Counted from the first letter of the stretch, positions 35,450 to 44,795 are shown. The stretch: DNA of 64,000 nucleotides from Lentzea alba (GCF_011067745.1 NZ_JAAMPJ010000007.1:1-64000); one strand, 5' to 3'. Made by a program: numbers and translations. Notes: generated from the sequence alone by a model not told the origin.

Positions 35450-36525
35450 CTTCCATGGCCGCACGCGAGACACCGTGCGCCATGCCCGGCATGACCTCGC
35501 GGGCCGGCAGCATCGTCAACAACGTCGTCTACCTGGACGGGCGGCATTCCGCCTCCCCTGCCACTCTGGCCGAGACCTTCCAGCTGCTCGAGGGGCAGCC
35601 CGGCAGCATGGCCTGGATCGGCCTCTACCGGCCAGCGGAAGGACAGCTGATGGACGCGGCCGGCCAGCTCGGGCTGCACGAACTGGCGGTGGAGGACGCC
35701 ATCACAGCCCACCAGCGCCCGAAACTGGAACGCTACGACGACACGCTGTTCGTGGTACTGCGCTCGGCTGACTACCGCGATGACACCGAACGGGTCGAGT
35801 TCGGTGAGCTGCACCTGTTCGTGGGTCCCAGTTTCGTGCTGACCGTGCGGCACGGCGACACACCGGACCTGGCCGGCGTGCGGCGCCGGCTGGAGAACCA
35901 GCCCCACCTGCTGCGGCTGGGCCCCGAGGCGGTGCTGTACGCCGTGCTCGACGCGGTGGTCGACGGTTACACACCCGTCGTGGCCGGACTGCGCAACGAC
36001 ATCGAAGAGATCGAGACCGAGGTGTTCAGCCGCGACCCGAACGCCTCCCGGCGAATCTACGAGCTGTCCCGTGAGGTGATGGAGTTCCAACGCGCGACCC
36101 ACCCGCTGCTCACGATCCTCGACAGCCTCTCGTCCGGTTTCGCCAAGTACGGCATCGACGAGGAACTGCGACGCCATCTGCGCGACGTGGCCGACCACGC
36201 CACCGTCGTGGTCGAGCAGGCCGACAGCTTCCGCGGCATGCTGGCCGCCATCCTCTCGGTCAACACCACCCTGGTCACCCAGGCGCAGAACGAGGAGATG
36301 CGTCGTCTGGCCGAGGCCAGCAACGCGCAGAACGAGCAGATCAAGAGGATTTCCTCGTGGGCGGCGATCCTGTTCGCTCCCACGCTGATCGGCACGATCT
36401 ACGGGATGAACTTCCGCCACATGCCCGAGCTGAACTGGCTGTGGGGATACCCGTTCGCGCTGCTGCTCATGGCGCTGGTCTGCGCCGGCCTCTACCTGGT
36501 CTTCAGGCGCCGCGGCTGGCTTTGA
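35446..36525 (+). CDS. corA: CorA-family divalent cation transporter
   Basis: A 359-aa CorA protein. The cytoplasmic funnel domain occupies about 1-290, and two C-terminal transmembrane helices are separated by the signature YGMNFRHMPE (about residues 318-327), which contains the GMN selectivity motif. Starts at GTG 35446 (overlapping the small upstream gene) or ATG 35455. It should carry Mg2+, Co2+ or Ni2+ as a homopentamer. No riboswitch such as an M-box was seen upstream. Confidence 0.93.
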   Translation: MTSMAARETPCAMPGMTSRAGSIVNNVVYLDGRHSASPATLAETFQLLEGQPGSMAWIGLYRPAEGQLMDAAGQLGLHELAVEDAITAHQRPKLERYDDTLFVVLRSADYRDDTERVEFGELHLFVGPSFVLTVRHGDTPDLAGVRRRLENQPHLLRLGPEAVLYAVLDAVVDGYTPVVAGLRNDIEEIETEVFSRDPNASRRIYELSREVMEFQRATHPLLTILDSLSSGFAKYGIDEELRRHLRDVADHATVVVEQADSFRGMLAAILSVNTTLVTQAQNEEMRRLAEASNAQNEQIKRISSWAAILFAPTLIGTIYGMNFRHMPELNWLWGYPFALLLMALVCAGLYLVFRRRGWL

Positions 36526-36610
36526 GCAGGTAACTGCCCCCACCCGCGACATCTGAGCTGCGAGAGCCCGCTTGGCCGTATCGCTTCCGAGGTGTTCGGC
36601 GTAGGTTCGC

Positions 36611-37131
36611 GGTGTGGCCGGGAAGTCTCCCGGCTTCACCGGGTGTTGTCTCGTTGGCCCGGACCCGCTGTGTGCACGACACGCTCGCCGACGAACTCGA
36701 CGTCGGTCACGCCTGCCACGGCACGCGCAGGACGCCGGTCGGGCGGTCGCGATGGCGACAGAGGTCTGTGCGCGGATGCCGCAGGCGATCATCGCCGTGG
36801 GCGACTTCTACGCCGAGGCGGTGATCGTGGGCGTGCGGAGGCTGGGGCTGCGGATGCCCGACGATGTGGCGGTGATCGGCTTCGACGATCTGCCGAACAC
36901 CGCGCACTTCGCGCTGGGGCTGGACAACGTCGACCCGACCGCGGACGGGCGGACGGTGGTGCGGTCGTGCGGTCGGTGAACCTGGGTTCCGCTCCCCCGC
37001 CGCTGACGACGGTGCGCATGCCGTTCGCGGACCTCGGTTCGAAGGCGGTGGAGCTGCTGCTTGCGAGGCTGCGCGGCGATCAGGTACCGGACTCCGTCAC
37101 GTTGTCGCCTGAGCTCGTGGTCCGGCCGTGG
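36611..37131 (+). pseudogene. LacI-family regulator, C-terminal effector-domain remnant
   Basis: Two frames read the end of a LacI periplasmic-binding domain: AIIAVGDFYAEAVIVGVRRL, GLRMPDDVAVIGFDDLPNTA, then after a frameshift near 36965 LTTVRMPFADLGSKAVELLL and LSPELVVRPW. The DNA-binding domain and first half are missing. At about 37131 the frame passes directly into HypF-like sequence, so the gene end has been replaced. Confidence 0.85.
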
Positions 37132-37372
37132 TCCACCGTTCGTGCGAGTGTCGTGGCCTGCTGCGCGCGGCTGCGGGAGAACACCGGGCTGAACGCGGTG
37201 GCGCTGTTCGGTGGGGTGTTCCAGAACGCGCTCATGCTGCTGAGGGTCTCGGACGGTCTGCACCGCAACGGGTTCCGCGTGCTGACTCGCCGCCAGACCC
37301 GCCAACGACGGCGGCGTCAGCCTCGGCCAAGCCGCCGTCGCCGCCTGCCTCACAGCAGCGGCCCCGGAGTGA
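37132..37372 (+). pseudogene. HypF C-terminal remnant fused to the LacI fragment
   Basis: Continuing in frame from the LacI piece, the sequence reads RENTGLNAVALFGGVFQNAL, GLHRNGFRVLT, then after a frameshift PANDGGVSLGQAAVAACL and a stop at 37370-37372. ALxGGVFQN and PxNDGGxxLGQAAVAA are the conserved end of the Kae1-like carbamoyltransferase domain of HypF, a [NiFe]-hydrogenase maturation protein. Only about 80 residues survive. Confidence 0.85.
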
Positions 37373-37512
37373 GCGGAGGACGCGCTTGCTCGGCGTGCTC
37401 TTCCCGTGTCGGCTGGGGCTCCTTCACCACCACGACCTGGCGCTGGGCCACGACTCGCCTCGTGGGTGAACGATCACGCGGCGCTGTCGTTTTCCGGTTG
37501 AGTCCGGCGCTG

Positions 37513-37586
37513 TAGTCTGATCCCGCTGGCAGATTCAGCGACCGCCCGGACCTGCGGTCTCGTCACCTCGTCGTGAGGAGAACACC
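37513..37586 (+). promoter_or_regulatory. Conserved promoter/leader copy 1 upstream of GT4 gene
   Basis: Nearly the same 70-bp block precedes the paralogous gene at 42203. It contains a possible -10 box TAGTCT (37513-37518) and three small inverted repeats: GCTG/CAGC (37525-37539), GACCGC/GCGGTC (37540-37559) and TCAC-CTCGTC-GTGA (37563-37576). The last touches the ribosome site GAGGAG. A conserved structured 5' UTR is suggested. Confidence 0.55.
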
Positions 37587-38858
37587 GTGGGCGGCAGTCC
37601 CCAGCGAGCCACGTTCACGCGGATGAGGATCGCGCTGGTGTCCGAGCACGCCAGTCCGCTCGCCGCACCCGGCGCGTTCGACGCCGGCAGCCAGAACGTC
37701 CACGTGGCAGGGCTCGCGTCCGCGTTGTCCGCTCTGGGCCACCAGGTCGTCGTCTACACGAGGCGCGATCATCCCCACGTACCGCAACGTGTGCACGCCG
37801 TTGGCGGCTACGACGTGGTGCACGTGCCGGCGGGTCCTGCCGTGAGGCTGGACGAGGAGGAGATCCTCGCGCACACCGGGGATTTCGTCGGATTCCTCAA
37901 ACTCGCCTGGAAAGCGCGCCGTCCGGACGTCGTGCACGCCTACGGCTGGCTGTCCGGCATCGCGGCGGTGCTGAGCGCCCAGGCGAGCCAGGTGCCGGTG
38001 GTGCAGACGTATCACGCGGTGCGGACGGTGCCCGCGCAGGACCAGCGCGCGACCAACCCGGCTTTGACCAAACGCCTGGCCGTGGAGCGGCTCGTCGGTC
38101 ACGAGGTGGCCCGTATCGTCGCGACCTGTTCGGCGGAGGCCGGCGCCGTGCTCGGGATGGGGATGGACAGGTCGAAGCTCGTCGTGGTGCCACGCGGCGT
38201 CGATCTCGACCTGTTCGCGCCGGGACCTGCACCCCTCAACCGGAATCGCCCGCGCAGAATCGTTTCGGTCGGCAGACTCCTGCCGCACAAGGGTTTCGAG
38301 AACACCATCCGCGCTCTGTCCACAGTGGATGGGGCGGAACTGGTGATCGCCGGTGGCGGCGCACAGGGTGATCTCCAGGGTGATCCCGAGACGAAGCGCC
38401 TGCGCGCGCTGGCCCGTGCGCTCGGCGTCGAGGAACGCGTCGTGTTCGCGGGTCACGTGCCGCACGCCGAGCTGCCCGCGCTGCTGCGGTCCGCGGACCT
38501 CGTGGTGTGCACCCCGCGACACCAGTCGTCCGGCGGCGTAGCGCTGGAAGCGATGGCCTGTGGCACACCGGTTCTCGCGACCGCGGTCGGCGGTCTCGTC
38601 GACGCCGTCGTGGACGGGCTGACCGGAGTGCTGGTTCCGCAGGGAAAACCGGGCGCGATCGCCAAGGCGTTGCGCGCGCTCCTCGCCAACGACACGCACC
38701 GGAAACTGCTCAGCGACGCCGGGCGCGACCGGGCACTCGCGCGGTACTCGTGGCACCGTGTCGCCACCGACCTGGTGCGCAACTACGCCGCGGCAGGGTC
38801 CCGCGCTCCGGATCGGCCGCCGGTCACGCCCGCGCGAACGGGTTCGACGCCTCGATGA
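37587..38858 (+). CDS. GT4 family glycosyltransferase, paralogue 1 (altered EX7E motif)
   Basis: A 423-aa GT-B glycosyltransferase from GTG 37587, with GAGGAG 7 nt upstream. N-domain: RIALVSEHASPLAAPGAFDAG, the acceptor loop. C-domain: IVSVGRLLPHKGFENTIRAL and QSSGGVALEAMACGTPVLAT. The EX7E motif of GT4 enzymes reads Q-x7-E here: the first Glu is replaced by Gln. It is paralogous to the 42203 gene, with the same length plan and the same leader. Retaining NDP-sugar transfer is expected if active. The C-terminus has an Arg/Pro-rich tail that overlaps a convergent small gene by 35 bp. Confidence 0.88.
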   Translation: MGGSPQRATFTRMRIALVSEHASPLAAPGAFDAGSQNVHVAGLASALSALGHQVVVYTRRDHPHVPQRVHAVGGYDVVHVPAGPAVRLDEEEILAHTGDFVGFLKLAWKARRPDVVHAYGWLSGIAAVLSAQASQVPVVQTYHAVRTVPAQDQRATNPALTKRLAVERLVGHEVARIVATCSAEAGAVLGMGMDRSKLVVVPRGVDLDLFAPGPAPLNRNRPRRIVSVGRLLPHKGFENTIRALSTVDGAELVIAGGGAQGDLQGDPETKRLRALARALGVEERVVFAGHVPHAELPALLRSADLVVCTPRHQSSGGVALEAMACGTPVLATAVGGLVDAVVDGLTGVLVPQGKPGAIAKALRALLANDTHRKLLSDAGRDRALARYSWHRVATDLVRNYAAAGSRAPDRPPVTPARTGSTPR

Positions 38859-39084
38859 ACTTCCCGACCACGACTCTGGCGAAAGCCGAGCTGATCGTGC
38901 CCGCCCCGAGGCCGGTCTCGACGAGGTCGTCGAACGCACGCTGATGGTCGCGCGCCGCGGTCGTGGCCAGGTCGACGAGCTGCGGAGTGCTCGTGAGCCG
39001 GGCCAACGCGTCCGTCTGCCGCAGGTGCCTGCCGAGCTCATGGCGCGACGATCGCCGGTAGCTGACAGCGGAGTTCGTGGTCAT
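38824..39084 (-). CDS. Small hypothetical protein
   Basis: An 86-aa frame from ATG 39084 (MTTNSAVSYRRSSRHELGRH), helical, with no membrane segment or known motif. Third positions are G/C-rich but not decisive. It overlaps the 3' end of the convergent glycosyltransferase by 35 bp. Family not recognised; could be a remnant. Confidence 0.4.
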   Translation of the reverse strand: MTTNSAVSYRRSSRHELGRHLRQTDALARLTSTPQLVDLATTAARDHQRAFDDLVETGLGAGTISSAFARVVVGKFIEASNPFARA

Positions 39085-39149
39085 GGCGGCTTTCCCGGTG
39101 AGGCATCCGGGCAACACCACGACTTCGACCTTCTCGTTTCCCCGCCAGG

Positions 39150-40292
39150 TCAGCGCTGTGATGACCTGTGCTCGGCCAGGCCGCGGCCGAGCTGGCCGCG
39201 CACGGTGCCGGCGAGCTCGTCCCAGCTGGCGGCGAACTTCTGAACTCCCTGGCGTTCCAGCTCATCGGTGACCTCGCGGTAGTCGATGCCGAGCTCGGCG
39301 ATCTCGCCGAGCACGTCCTGGGCTGGGCCGTAGATCTCCTCCAGCACGAGAGCGGGGACAGTGCCGTGGTCGGCGAAGGCCTCCAGCGTGGCGCCCGGCA
39401 TCGTGTTGACCGTGCCGGGGATGGCCAGTCCGGACACGTACATCGTGTCCGGGTAGTCGGGGTTCTTCACCCCGGTCGAAGCCCACAGAGGTCGCTGCGG
39501 GCGCGCGCCCGCGGCGGCCAGGCGACGCCAGCGCGGGGACGCCAGGCTTTCCGCGTGGATCTCGTGGGCCAGGCGGGCGTTGGCGATCCCGGCCTTGCCC
39601 TTGGCGGCGATCGCACGGCCGGTACCGATGGTGTCGAGACGCGCGTCGATCGCGCTGTCCACTCTGGATACGAAGAACGACGCCACCGAGTGGATGGCGG
39701 ACACGTCGTATTCGTTGAACGCAGCCGTTTCCAGACCGGTGTGGTAGGCGTCGATCACGTCGCGGTAGCGCTCGAGGGAGAAGATCAGGGTGACGTTGAC
39801 GCTGATGCCCTCGGCGATGACTGCGGTGATGGCACCGAGGCCGTCCGCGGTGGCCGGGATCTTGACGAGCAGGTTCGGCTCGCCCACCGCCGCCCACAGC
39901 TCACGGGCGCGGGCGATGGTCGCCTCCGCGTCGTGGGCGAGACCGGGGTCGACCTCGAGCGACACCCGGCCGTCGACGCCGTCCGTGCGGTCGTACAGGG
40001 GACGCAGGACTCGGCAGGCGGCCCGCACGTCGTCGGTGGTGATGGCGAAGACGGTGTCCTCGACGCTCGTGCCGGTCGCGGCGAGCTCTCTGAGCTGCGG
40101 CGTGTAGCGCTCACCACGCTCCAGCGCCGAGGCGAAGATCGTCGGGTTGGTCGTGATGCCGACGACGCCGCGGTCCGCGACCAGTGCCTCCAGCCTGCCG
40201 CCGGCGAGAAGCTCGCGGGACAGGTCGTCGAGCCAGATCGAGACTCCAGTAGCGGTGAGGGCGTCGAGCGGGTGGTCGTGGCCGATGAGCAT
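39150..40292 (-). CDS. tal: Transaldolase
   Basis: A 380-aa transaldolase of the actinobacterial type, from ATG 40292 ([20 protein letters not shown]). Diagnostic blocks: [15 protein letters not shown] near residue 48, [16 protein letters not shown], and [16 protein letters not shown], in which the Lys is the Schiff-base residue, then [14 protein letters not shown]. It catalyses dihydroxyacetone transfer between sedoheptulose-7-P and glyceraldehyde-3-P in the pentose phosphate pathway. A truncated transketolase lies directly upstream, the usual tkt-tal order, so this is probably a second, isolated tal copy. Confidence 0.95.
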   Translation of the reverse strand: MLIGHDHPLDALTATGVSIWLDDLSRELLAGGRLEALVADRGVVGITTNPTIFASALERGERYTPQLRELAATGTSVEDTVFAITTDDVRAACRVLRPLYDRTDGVDGRVSLEVDPGLAHDAEATIARARELWAAVGEPNLLVKIPATADGLGAITAVIAEGISVNVTLIFSLERYRDVIDAYHTGLETAAFNEYDVSAIHSVASFFVSRVDSAIDARLDTIGTGRAIAAKGKAGIANARLAHEIHAESLASPRWRRLAAAGARPQRPLWASTGVKNPDYPDTMYVSGLAIPGTVNTMPGATLEAFADHGTVPALVLEEIYGPAQDVLGEIAELGIDYREVTDELERQGVQKFAASWDELAGTVRGQLGRGLAEHRSSQR

Positions 40293-40326
40293 GTTGTCTG
40301 TCTCCAAGGTCGGGAACTGGTGCGGG

Positions 40327-40770
40327 TCAGGCGGGACGGTCGCCGGTGCCGCCGGTGGTGGGCGCGGAGGTCTGCCGCGCGCCTCCGGGACGGACCATGG
40401 TGACCGCGTCACGCAGGCAGTCGTGCGCCGCCGCGGCGACCGCGGTGGCGGTGATGCCGAACTCGTCGAAAGGGCGCCAGTGGTGAGTGGAAGCGCCGAC
40501 GTGCTTGAGCGACACGATCCGGCCGCCGTCGCCGACGACGTCACGCCAGCCCTGGCCGACCGCGTCCTCGACGCTCACCCGTGCCCGCACGCCGGGCTGG
40601 AGCACTTCGTCCTGATAGGACAGATCCTGCACGGCGAACCGCTCCCGGCAGGGCATCGAGACCACACGAGCGGTGATGCCGTCGTCGGCGAGCAACTTCC
40701 GGGCGCCCAGGGCGAACTGGACCTCGGAGCCGGTCGCGACCAGCAGCAGAAGCGCGTTTCTGGTGGCTGA
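40327..40770 (-). pseudogene. Transketolase C-terminal remnant
   Basis: The minus frame is open from 40770 to 40327 and begins right after a stop. It reads NALLLLVATGSEVQFALGAR, LADDGITARVVSMPCRERF, then [16 protein letters not shown] and [16 protein letters not shown]: the C-terminal transketolase domain. The TPP-binding and pyrimidine domains are absent, so it is non-functional. It sits 35 bp before tal. Confidence 0.9.
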
Positions 40771-40982
40771 TCAACGAGGGTCCGGGCGGCCGCTGATGCT
40801 CCCCAACGCGGGTAGCCGGAATGCGGTCGCCCAAACGTGCTCAGCCACGCGGGCGTGCTGCTGCGGCGGGGCCGAGAGGCTGCGGGACGAACCTGATCAG
40901 TGTTGGTCGGGCGGCCGCCGCGTCGTCGACCTGCCACGGCGTAGGGTCAGCCGCTCGGTGGTCAGCACGGCCGTGGTCGCGA

Positions 40983-41204
40983 TCATGAGCAGATGCAGCC
41001 GCGAGGCAGTGCGGAAACCGTGGTGGCGGTGCAGTAGCGCACACCGAGCGCGTCGTGCTCGGCCCACGGGTGAGGGCACACGTTGCAGACGCTGGTGGTG
41101 TCGACGCAGTCGTCGAGATCAATGGTCAGTGGCATTGAGGGAAGCACGAGGGTCCCCGCCTCCAGCCGATATGGCCGGGCTTCGTGGTACGCCCAAGGCG
41201 GCAC
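40983..41204 (-). CDS. RGCVC-family small Cys-rich protein
   Basis: A 73-aa protein ending VCNVCPHPWAEHDALGVRYC and then TATTVSALPRGCICS. The Cys spacing C-x2-C-P-H-x5-H-D, R-(Y/F)-C-x-A-T and the terminal RGC-x-C are the pattern of the actinobacterial RGCVC family, which probably binds a metal. Start at ATG 41204 or an internal ATG (MPLTIDL). The preceding 40770-40983 bp show nothing I can name. Confidence 0.6.
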   Translation of the reverse strand: MPPWAYHEARPYRLEAGTLVLPSMPLTIDLDDCVDTTSVCNVCPHPWAEHDALGVRYCTATTVSALPRGCICS

Positions 41205-41345
41205 CAGCTTGACCGCTGCTGCGCGAAATGCCCTCGGTAGTCCCCATCTTACCCGACTCTGGCCTCTCCGGCGCCGTCAACGGCTCGTTTGCTGACGGCG
41301 TCACCGGGTACCTGGTGCCTTTCAGACTCGATCGGAAGGTGCACA

Positions 41346-41507
41346 GTGGATCCGAGCCCCCTGCTGTACGCGGGCGCGGGACTCGCGACGCTGGCCGCGC
41401 CGATGCTGCCGCGGCTGCTCGACCGAGCGCCGATCTCCATGCCAATGCTCTTCCTCGGCGCGGGTGCCCTCACCTTCGCGGTCGTCGAGCCGCTGCGGCC
41501 TGATCCG
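41346..41507 (+). pseudogene. N-terminal fragment of a cation:proton antiporter
   Basis: From GTG 41346 the frame reads DPSPLLYAGAGLATLAAPML, PRLLDRAPISMPMLFLGAGA and LTFAVVEPL: the first two helices of an Na+/H+ antiporter of the CPA type. Similarity stops at about 41505, where a different gene continues in another frame. About 50 residues remain. Confidence 0.65.
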
Positions 41508-41972
41508 GGCACTCGCCGACGACGTCGACCTCCGCACCAGCGACACCGGTACGACGATCCGGTTCCACTTCGCCACCTCGCAGGCCGGCGCACCACCGGT
41601 CGCGCCGGTCACGCCGTCGGAGCTGATCGACCTGACGTCGGAGGAGTCGACGGACGGCACCCAGGTGCTCCGCGTCACCGGCGACCTCGACACCTGCGCC
41701 GCGAACGAGCTGCGGGCACCGTTGCTGGCGCACATCGACCGGCAGGGTGACCGGCGCCCCGTCGCGACCTCGACCTCACTGCTCTGGGCTACCTGACCGC
41801 TCTGGGCTACCTCAGCAGCTCCGGCATCGCGCTGCTCCTCGAAGCCGCCTACCTCGCCCAGCGCACCGGGCGCGCGTTCGGCGTCACGAGCCTGAGCGGC
41901 AGCGCGCCGGACCGGATCCTGACGCTCTCGGGTCTCGGTGACGCCCTCGCGGTGTGCAGAACGTCAAGCTGA
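41508..41972 (+). pseudogene. HATPase tail plus STAS domain remnant (anti-anti-sigma type)
   Basis: The frame opens with LIRALADDVDLRTSDTGTTI, the end of a serine-kinase-type HATPase (RsbW/SpoIIE partner), then STAS sequence GTQVLRVTGDLDTCAANELR. A frameshift near 41760 puts the rest (DLTALGYL, SSSGIALLLEAAYLAQRTGR, LTLSGLGDALAVC) in another frame, ending at 41972. The 18-bp tandem duplication at 41781 inserts an extra ALGYLT. Its 5' part is replaced by antiporter sequence. Confidence 0.8.
41781..41816 (+). repeat. 18-bp imperfect tandem duplication in STAS remnant
   Basis: GCTCTGGGCTACCTGACC is followed directly by GCTCTGGGCTACCTCAGC, encoding ALGYLT-ALGYLS. It lies where a STAS domain normally has a single copy of this strand/turn. 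Confidence 0.9.
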
Positions 41973-42126
41973 CGGGCTGTTGTCTCCGCCACCGACACCA
42001 ATCATCCTTTGTGGATAGTCGGGTCACACCCGCGAGGGCTTGGCCGAACCCCCGCGTATCCACACCGCGGCCTTCGGAAACGTTTCGCCGGGCCGGGAAG
42101 ATCTCGCACCGGGGCCCGGCAGCCGG

Positions 42127-42202
42127 TAGCCTCGGTGCGCTGGCTGAATCAGCAACCGCCCGGACCCGCGGTCTCGTCACCTTTCAGTGAGGAGATCCAC
42201 CG
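42127..42202 (+). promoter_or_regulatory. Conserved promoter/leader copy 2 upstream of GT4 gene
   Basis: Counterpart of 37513-37586. Possible -10 TAGCCT (42127-42132); inverted repeats GCTG/CAGC (42143-42153), ACCGC/GCGGT (42155-42172) and TCAC-CTTTCA-GTGA (42177-42190). Loop sequence of the last hairpin differs from copy 1 (CTCGTC) while its stem is kept. GAGGAG follows. Confidence 0.55.
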
Positions 42203-43444
42203 ATGGGCAGGATCGCACTGGTGTCCGAGCACGCCAGTCCACTGACAGCGCCCGGTCAGGACCACGCGGGAAGCCAGAGCCTCTACGTCGCGGACCTCTC
42301 GGCCGCGTTGAGCGGCATCGGTCACGAGGTGGTCGTCTACACCCGGCGCGACGATCCGCGCACGCCCGCCAGGACACGCGTCCGTGCCGGTTACGAGGTG
42401 GTGCACGTTCCTTCCGGGCCAGCCAGGAGGATCACGGGTGACGAGGCGACCGCCCATGCCGGGGACTTCGCGAGATTCCTCAGCACCGACTGGAACACGA
42501 ACCGACCGGACGTCGTGCACGCACAAGGCTGGCTGTCCGGCATCACGGCGGTGCTGGGAGCCCGGCACAGCCAGGTGCCCGTGGTGCAGACATTCCACAC
42601 GCTGGGCGCCGACCTCCAGCGCCACCAGGACGAGAACGACTCTCTCGCGATGAAACGCCTGGCCGTCGAACGACTTCTCGGCCAGGAGGTCGCCCGCATC
42701 GTCGCCACGTGCTCGGGCGAGGCCGAGGACGTGCTCAAGATGGGGATCAGCCGGGCGAAACTGTCCGTCATTCCCCACGGCGTTGACTTGAACCTGTTCA
42801 CACCGCAAGGTGTGGTCGCCAAACGCAACGGTGTGCGTCGCATCGTGTCGGTCGGACGTCTGCTGCCACACCAGGGATTCGACGACCTGATCCGCGCCCT
42901 GACCTCTCTGGAGGACGCCGAGCTGGTGATCGTCGGCGGTGGATCCGTGAACGGACGGCTGCGCGGTGACACGGAGGCGAGGCGGCTGCGTGCGCTCGCC
43001 CGCGTACGCGGTGTCGCACACCGAGTCACGCTGGCCGGGCATCTGCGCCACCACGAGCTGCCCGCACTGCTGCGATCGGCGGACGTCGTGGCGTGCACGC
43101 CGTGGTACGAATCGTTCGGCGTCGCGGCGCTCGAAGCGATGGCGTGCGGAGTTCCGGTGGTGGCGACCTCCGTCGGCGGTTTCGTCGACACCGTGGTGAA
43201 CGGGCAGACCGGGATCCAGGTACCGCCGAGGAATCCGGGCGCGATCGCGAAGGCGTTGCGAACGCTTCTCCCGAACGACACCCGCCGGGAGCTGCTCGGC
43301 GCCGCTGGACACGACCGGATGCACGCGCGGTATTCGTGGCATCGCATCGTCTCCGAACTGATGCAGGTCTACACCGCCGCGCGCCGCTCGTCGTCCACCG
43401 GATCCCAAACAGTCCCTTTGCGACAGTCGCATGTGGACCTCTAG
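42203..43444 (+). CDS. GT4 family glycosyltransferase, paralogue 2
   Basis: A 413-aa enzyme from ATG 42203, clearly paralogous to the 37587 gene (RIALVSEHASPLTAPG, GHEVVVYTRRDDPRTP, IVSVGRLLPHQGFDDLIRAL). Here the catalytic EX7E motif is intact (ESFGVAALE), so this copy should be active. GT-B fold, cytoplasmic, nucleotide-sugar donor unknown. The upstream leader is shared with paralogue 1, suggesting common control. A third, truncated glycosyltransferase follows at 43648. Confidence 0.92.
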   Translation: MGRIALVSEHASPLTAPGQDHAGSQSLYVADLSAALSGIGHEVVVYTRRDDPRTPARTRVRAGYEVVHVPSGPARRITGDEATAHAGDFARFLSTDWNTNRPDVVHAQGWLSGITAVLGARHSQVPVVQTFHTLGADLQRHQDENDSLAMKRLAVERLLGQEVARIVATCSGEAEDVLKMGISRAKLSVIPHGVDLNLFTPQGVVAKRNGVRRIVSVGRLLPHQGFDDLIRALTSLEDAELVIVGGGSVNGRLRGDTEARRLRALARVRGVAHRVTLAGHLRHHELPALLRSADVVACTPWYESFGVAALEAMACGVPVVATSVGGFVDTVVNGQTGIQVPPRNPGAIAKALRTLLPNDTRRELLGAAGHDRMHARYSWHRIVSELMQVYTAARRSSSTGSQTVPLRQSHVDL

Positions 43445-43647
43445 GCGGTGCCGCGGCGTTCTGCTTGCCGCGCCGGTCGATCCCCGTTCGATGCGTGCAG
43501 GGTTGGGCTCGTCGAGTTCTTCTCGCACGTGGGCGGTCAGGCCCATGTCGTCCTCGGTCACGCACTGACGCCGCTTCTGATGCCGACAGAACTCACCTCG
43601 CCCGCAGGCCCTTCTCGCCTGCCGGACCATTCGAAAGGCCCCGCCTC

Positions 43648-43869
43648 ATGGTTCGCACCTACGGCTTCATGAGCACGTATCCACCCACCCAGTGTGGGCT
43701 CGCCATGTTCACCTCCGCCCTCCGTCATCATCTGACCGCCGCCACCCCTGGTAGCGAGGGCCGCGTCGTCCGCGTACTCGCGGAGGCCGAGCGCGGACCT
43801 GTGGGTGGCAAAACATGGTTCAACGGACCTGACCTGCGGATCAAGCTGCTGCAGGTTCGTACTCGTTGA
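43648..43869 (+). pseudogene. N-terminal fragment of a third glycosyltransferase
   Basis: ATG 43648 opens MVRTYGFMSTYPPTQCGLAM, then FTSALRHHL and GGKTWFNGPDLR. The STYPPTxCGxAxFTxAL start is typical of a group of GT4 enzymes often near the two paralogues above. After about 65 residues the frame meets IS DNA and stops at 43869. Confidence 0.7.
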
Positions 43870-44433
<564 letters not shown>

Positions 44434-44480
44434 GCTGACCAAAGGACAACAGTGCCCGACCACCGCAGCTCAACGCGGGT

Positions 44481-44795
44481 GTGCAGAGTTCTGGCACCCC
44501 ACAGGTCTACGTGTTCCTCACCGCGGTCGGCGTGATCGTGGTCGCCGTGGCGTGGGCCCTGATCCGCAGCAAGGCCGCCCGGCCGAACGCGTTGCTGCGC
44601 AAGCTGGTGCCTATCGTCGTCGCCGTGTCGCTGCTGCCCGACCTGCTGCTGTTCGGCATCCCCGGCGCGAGCCCGGTCGACGTGGTTGCCCTCATGTTGA
44701 TGCACGTCGTGGTGGCCGCGGTCGCAGTGCCGACCTTCCGCACGGTGCTGCCGTTGCCCCCGGCCAAGAATCAGGACACCACCGCCCGCGTCTGA
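44481..44795 (+). CDS. DUF6069-like membrane protein, 5' end lost
   Basis: A 104-residue frame from GTG 44481. Three hydrophobic helices remain: QVYVFLTAVGVIVVAVAWAL, PIVVAVSLLPDLLLFGIPG and ALMLMHVVVAAVAVPTF, resembling the last three helices of four-helix DUF6069 proteins. The first helix was probably removed at the IS junction. It might still be translated; I treat it as a truncated gene. Confidence 0.5.
   Translation: MQSSGTPQVYVFLTAVGVIVVAVAWALIRSKAARPNALLRKLVPIVVAVSLLPDLLLFGIPGASPVDVVALMLMHVVVAAVAVPTFRTVLPLPPAKNQDTTARV

Noticed and set aside
43448-43640. Short frames on both strands between the GT4 paralogue 2 and the truncated GT
   Set aside because: Both strands give protein-like pieces but neither matches a family or has start signals; left unannotated.
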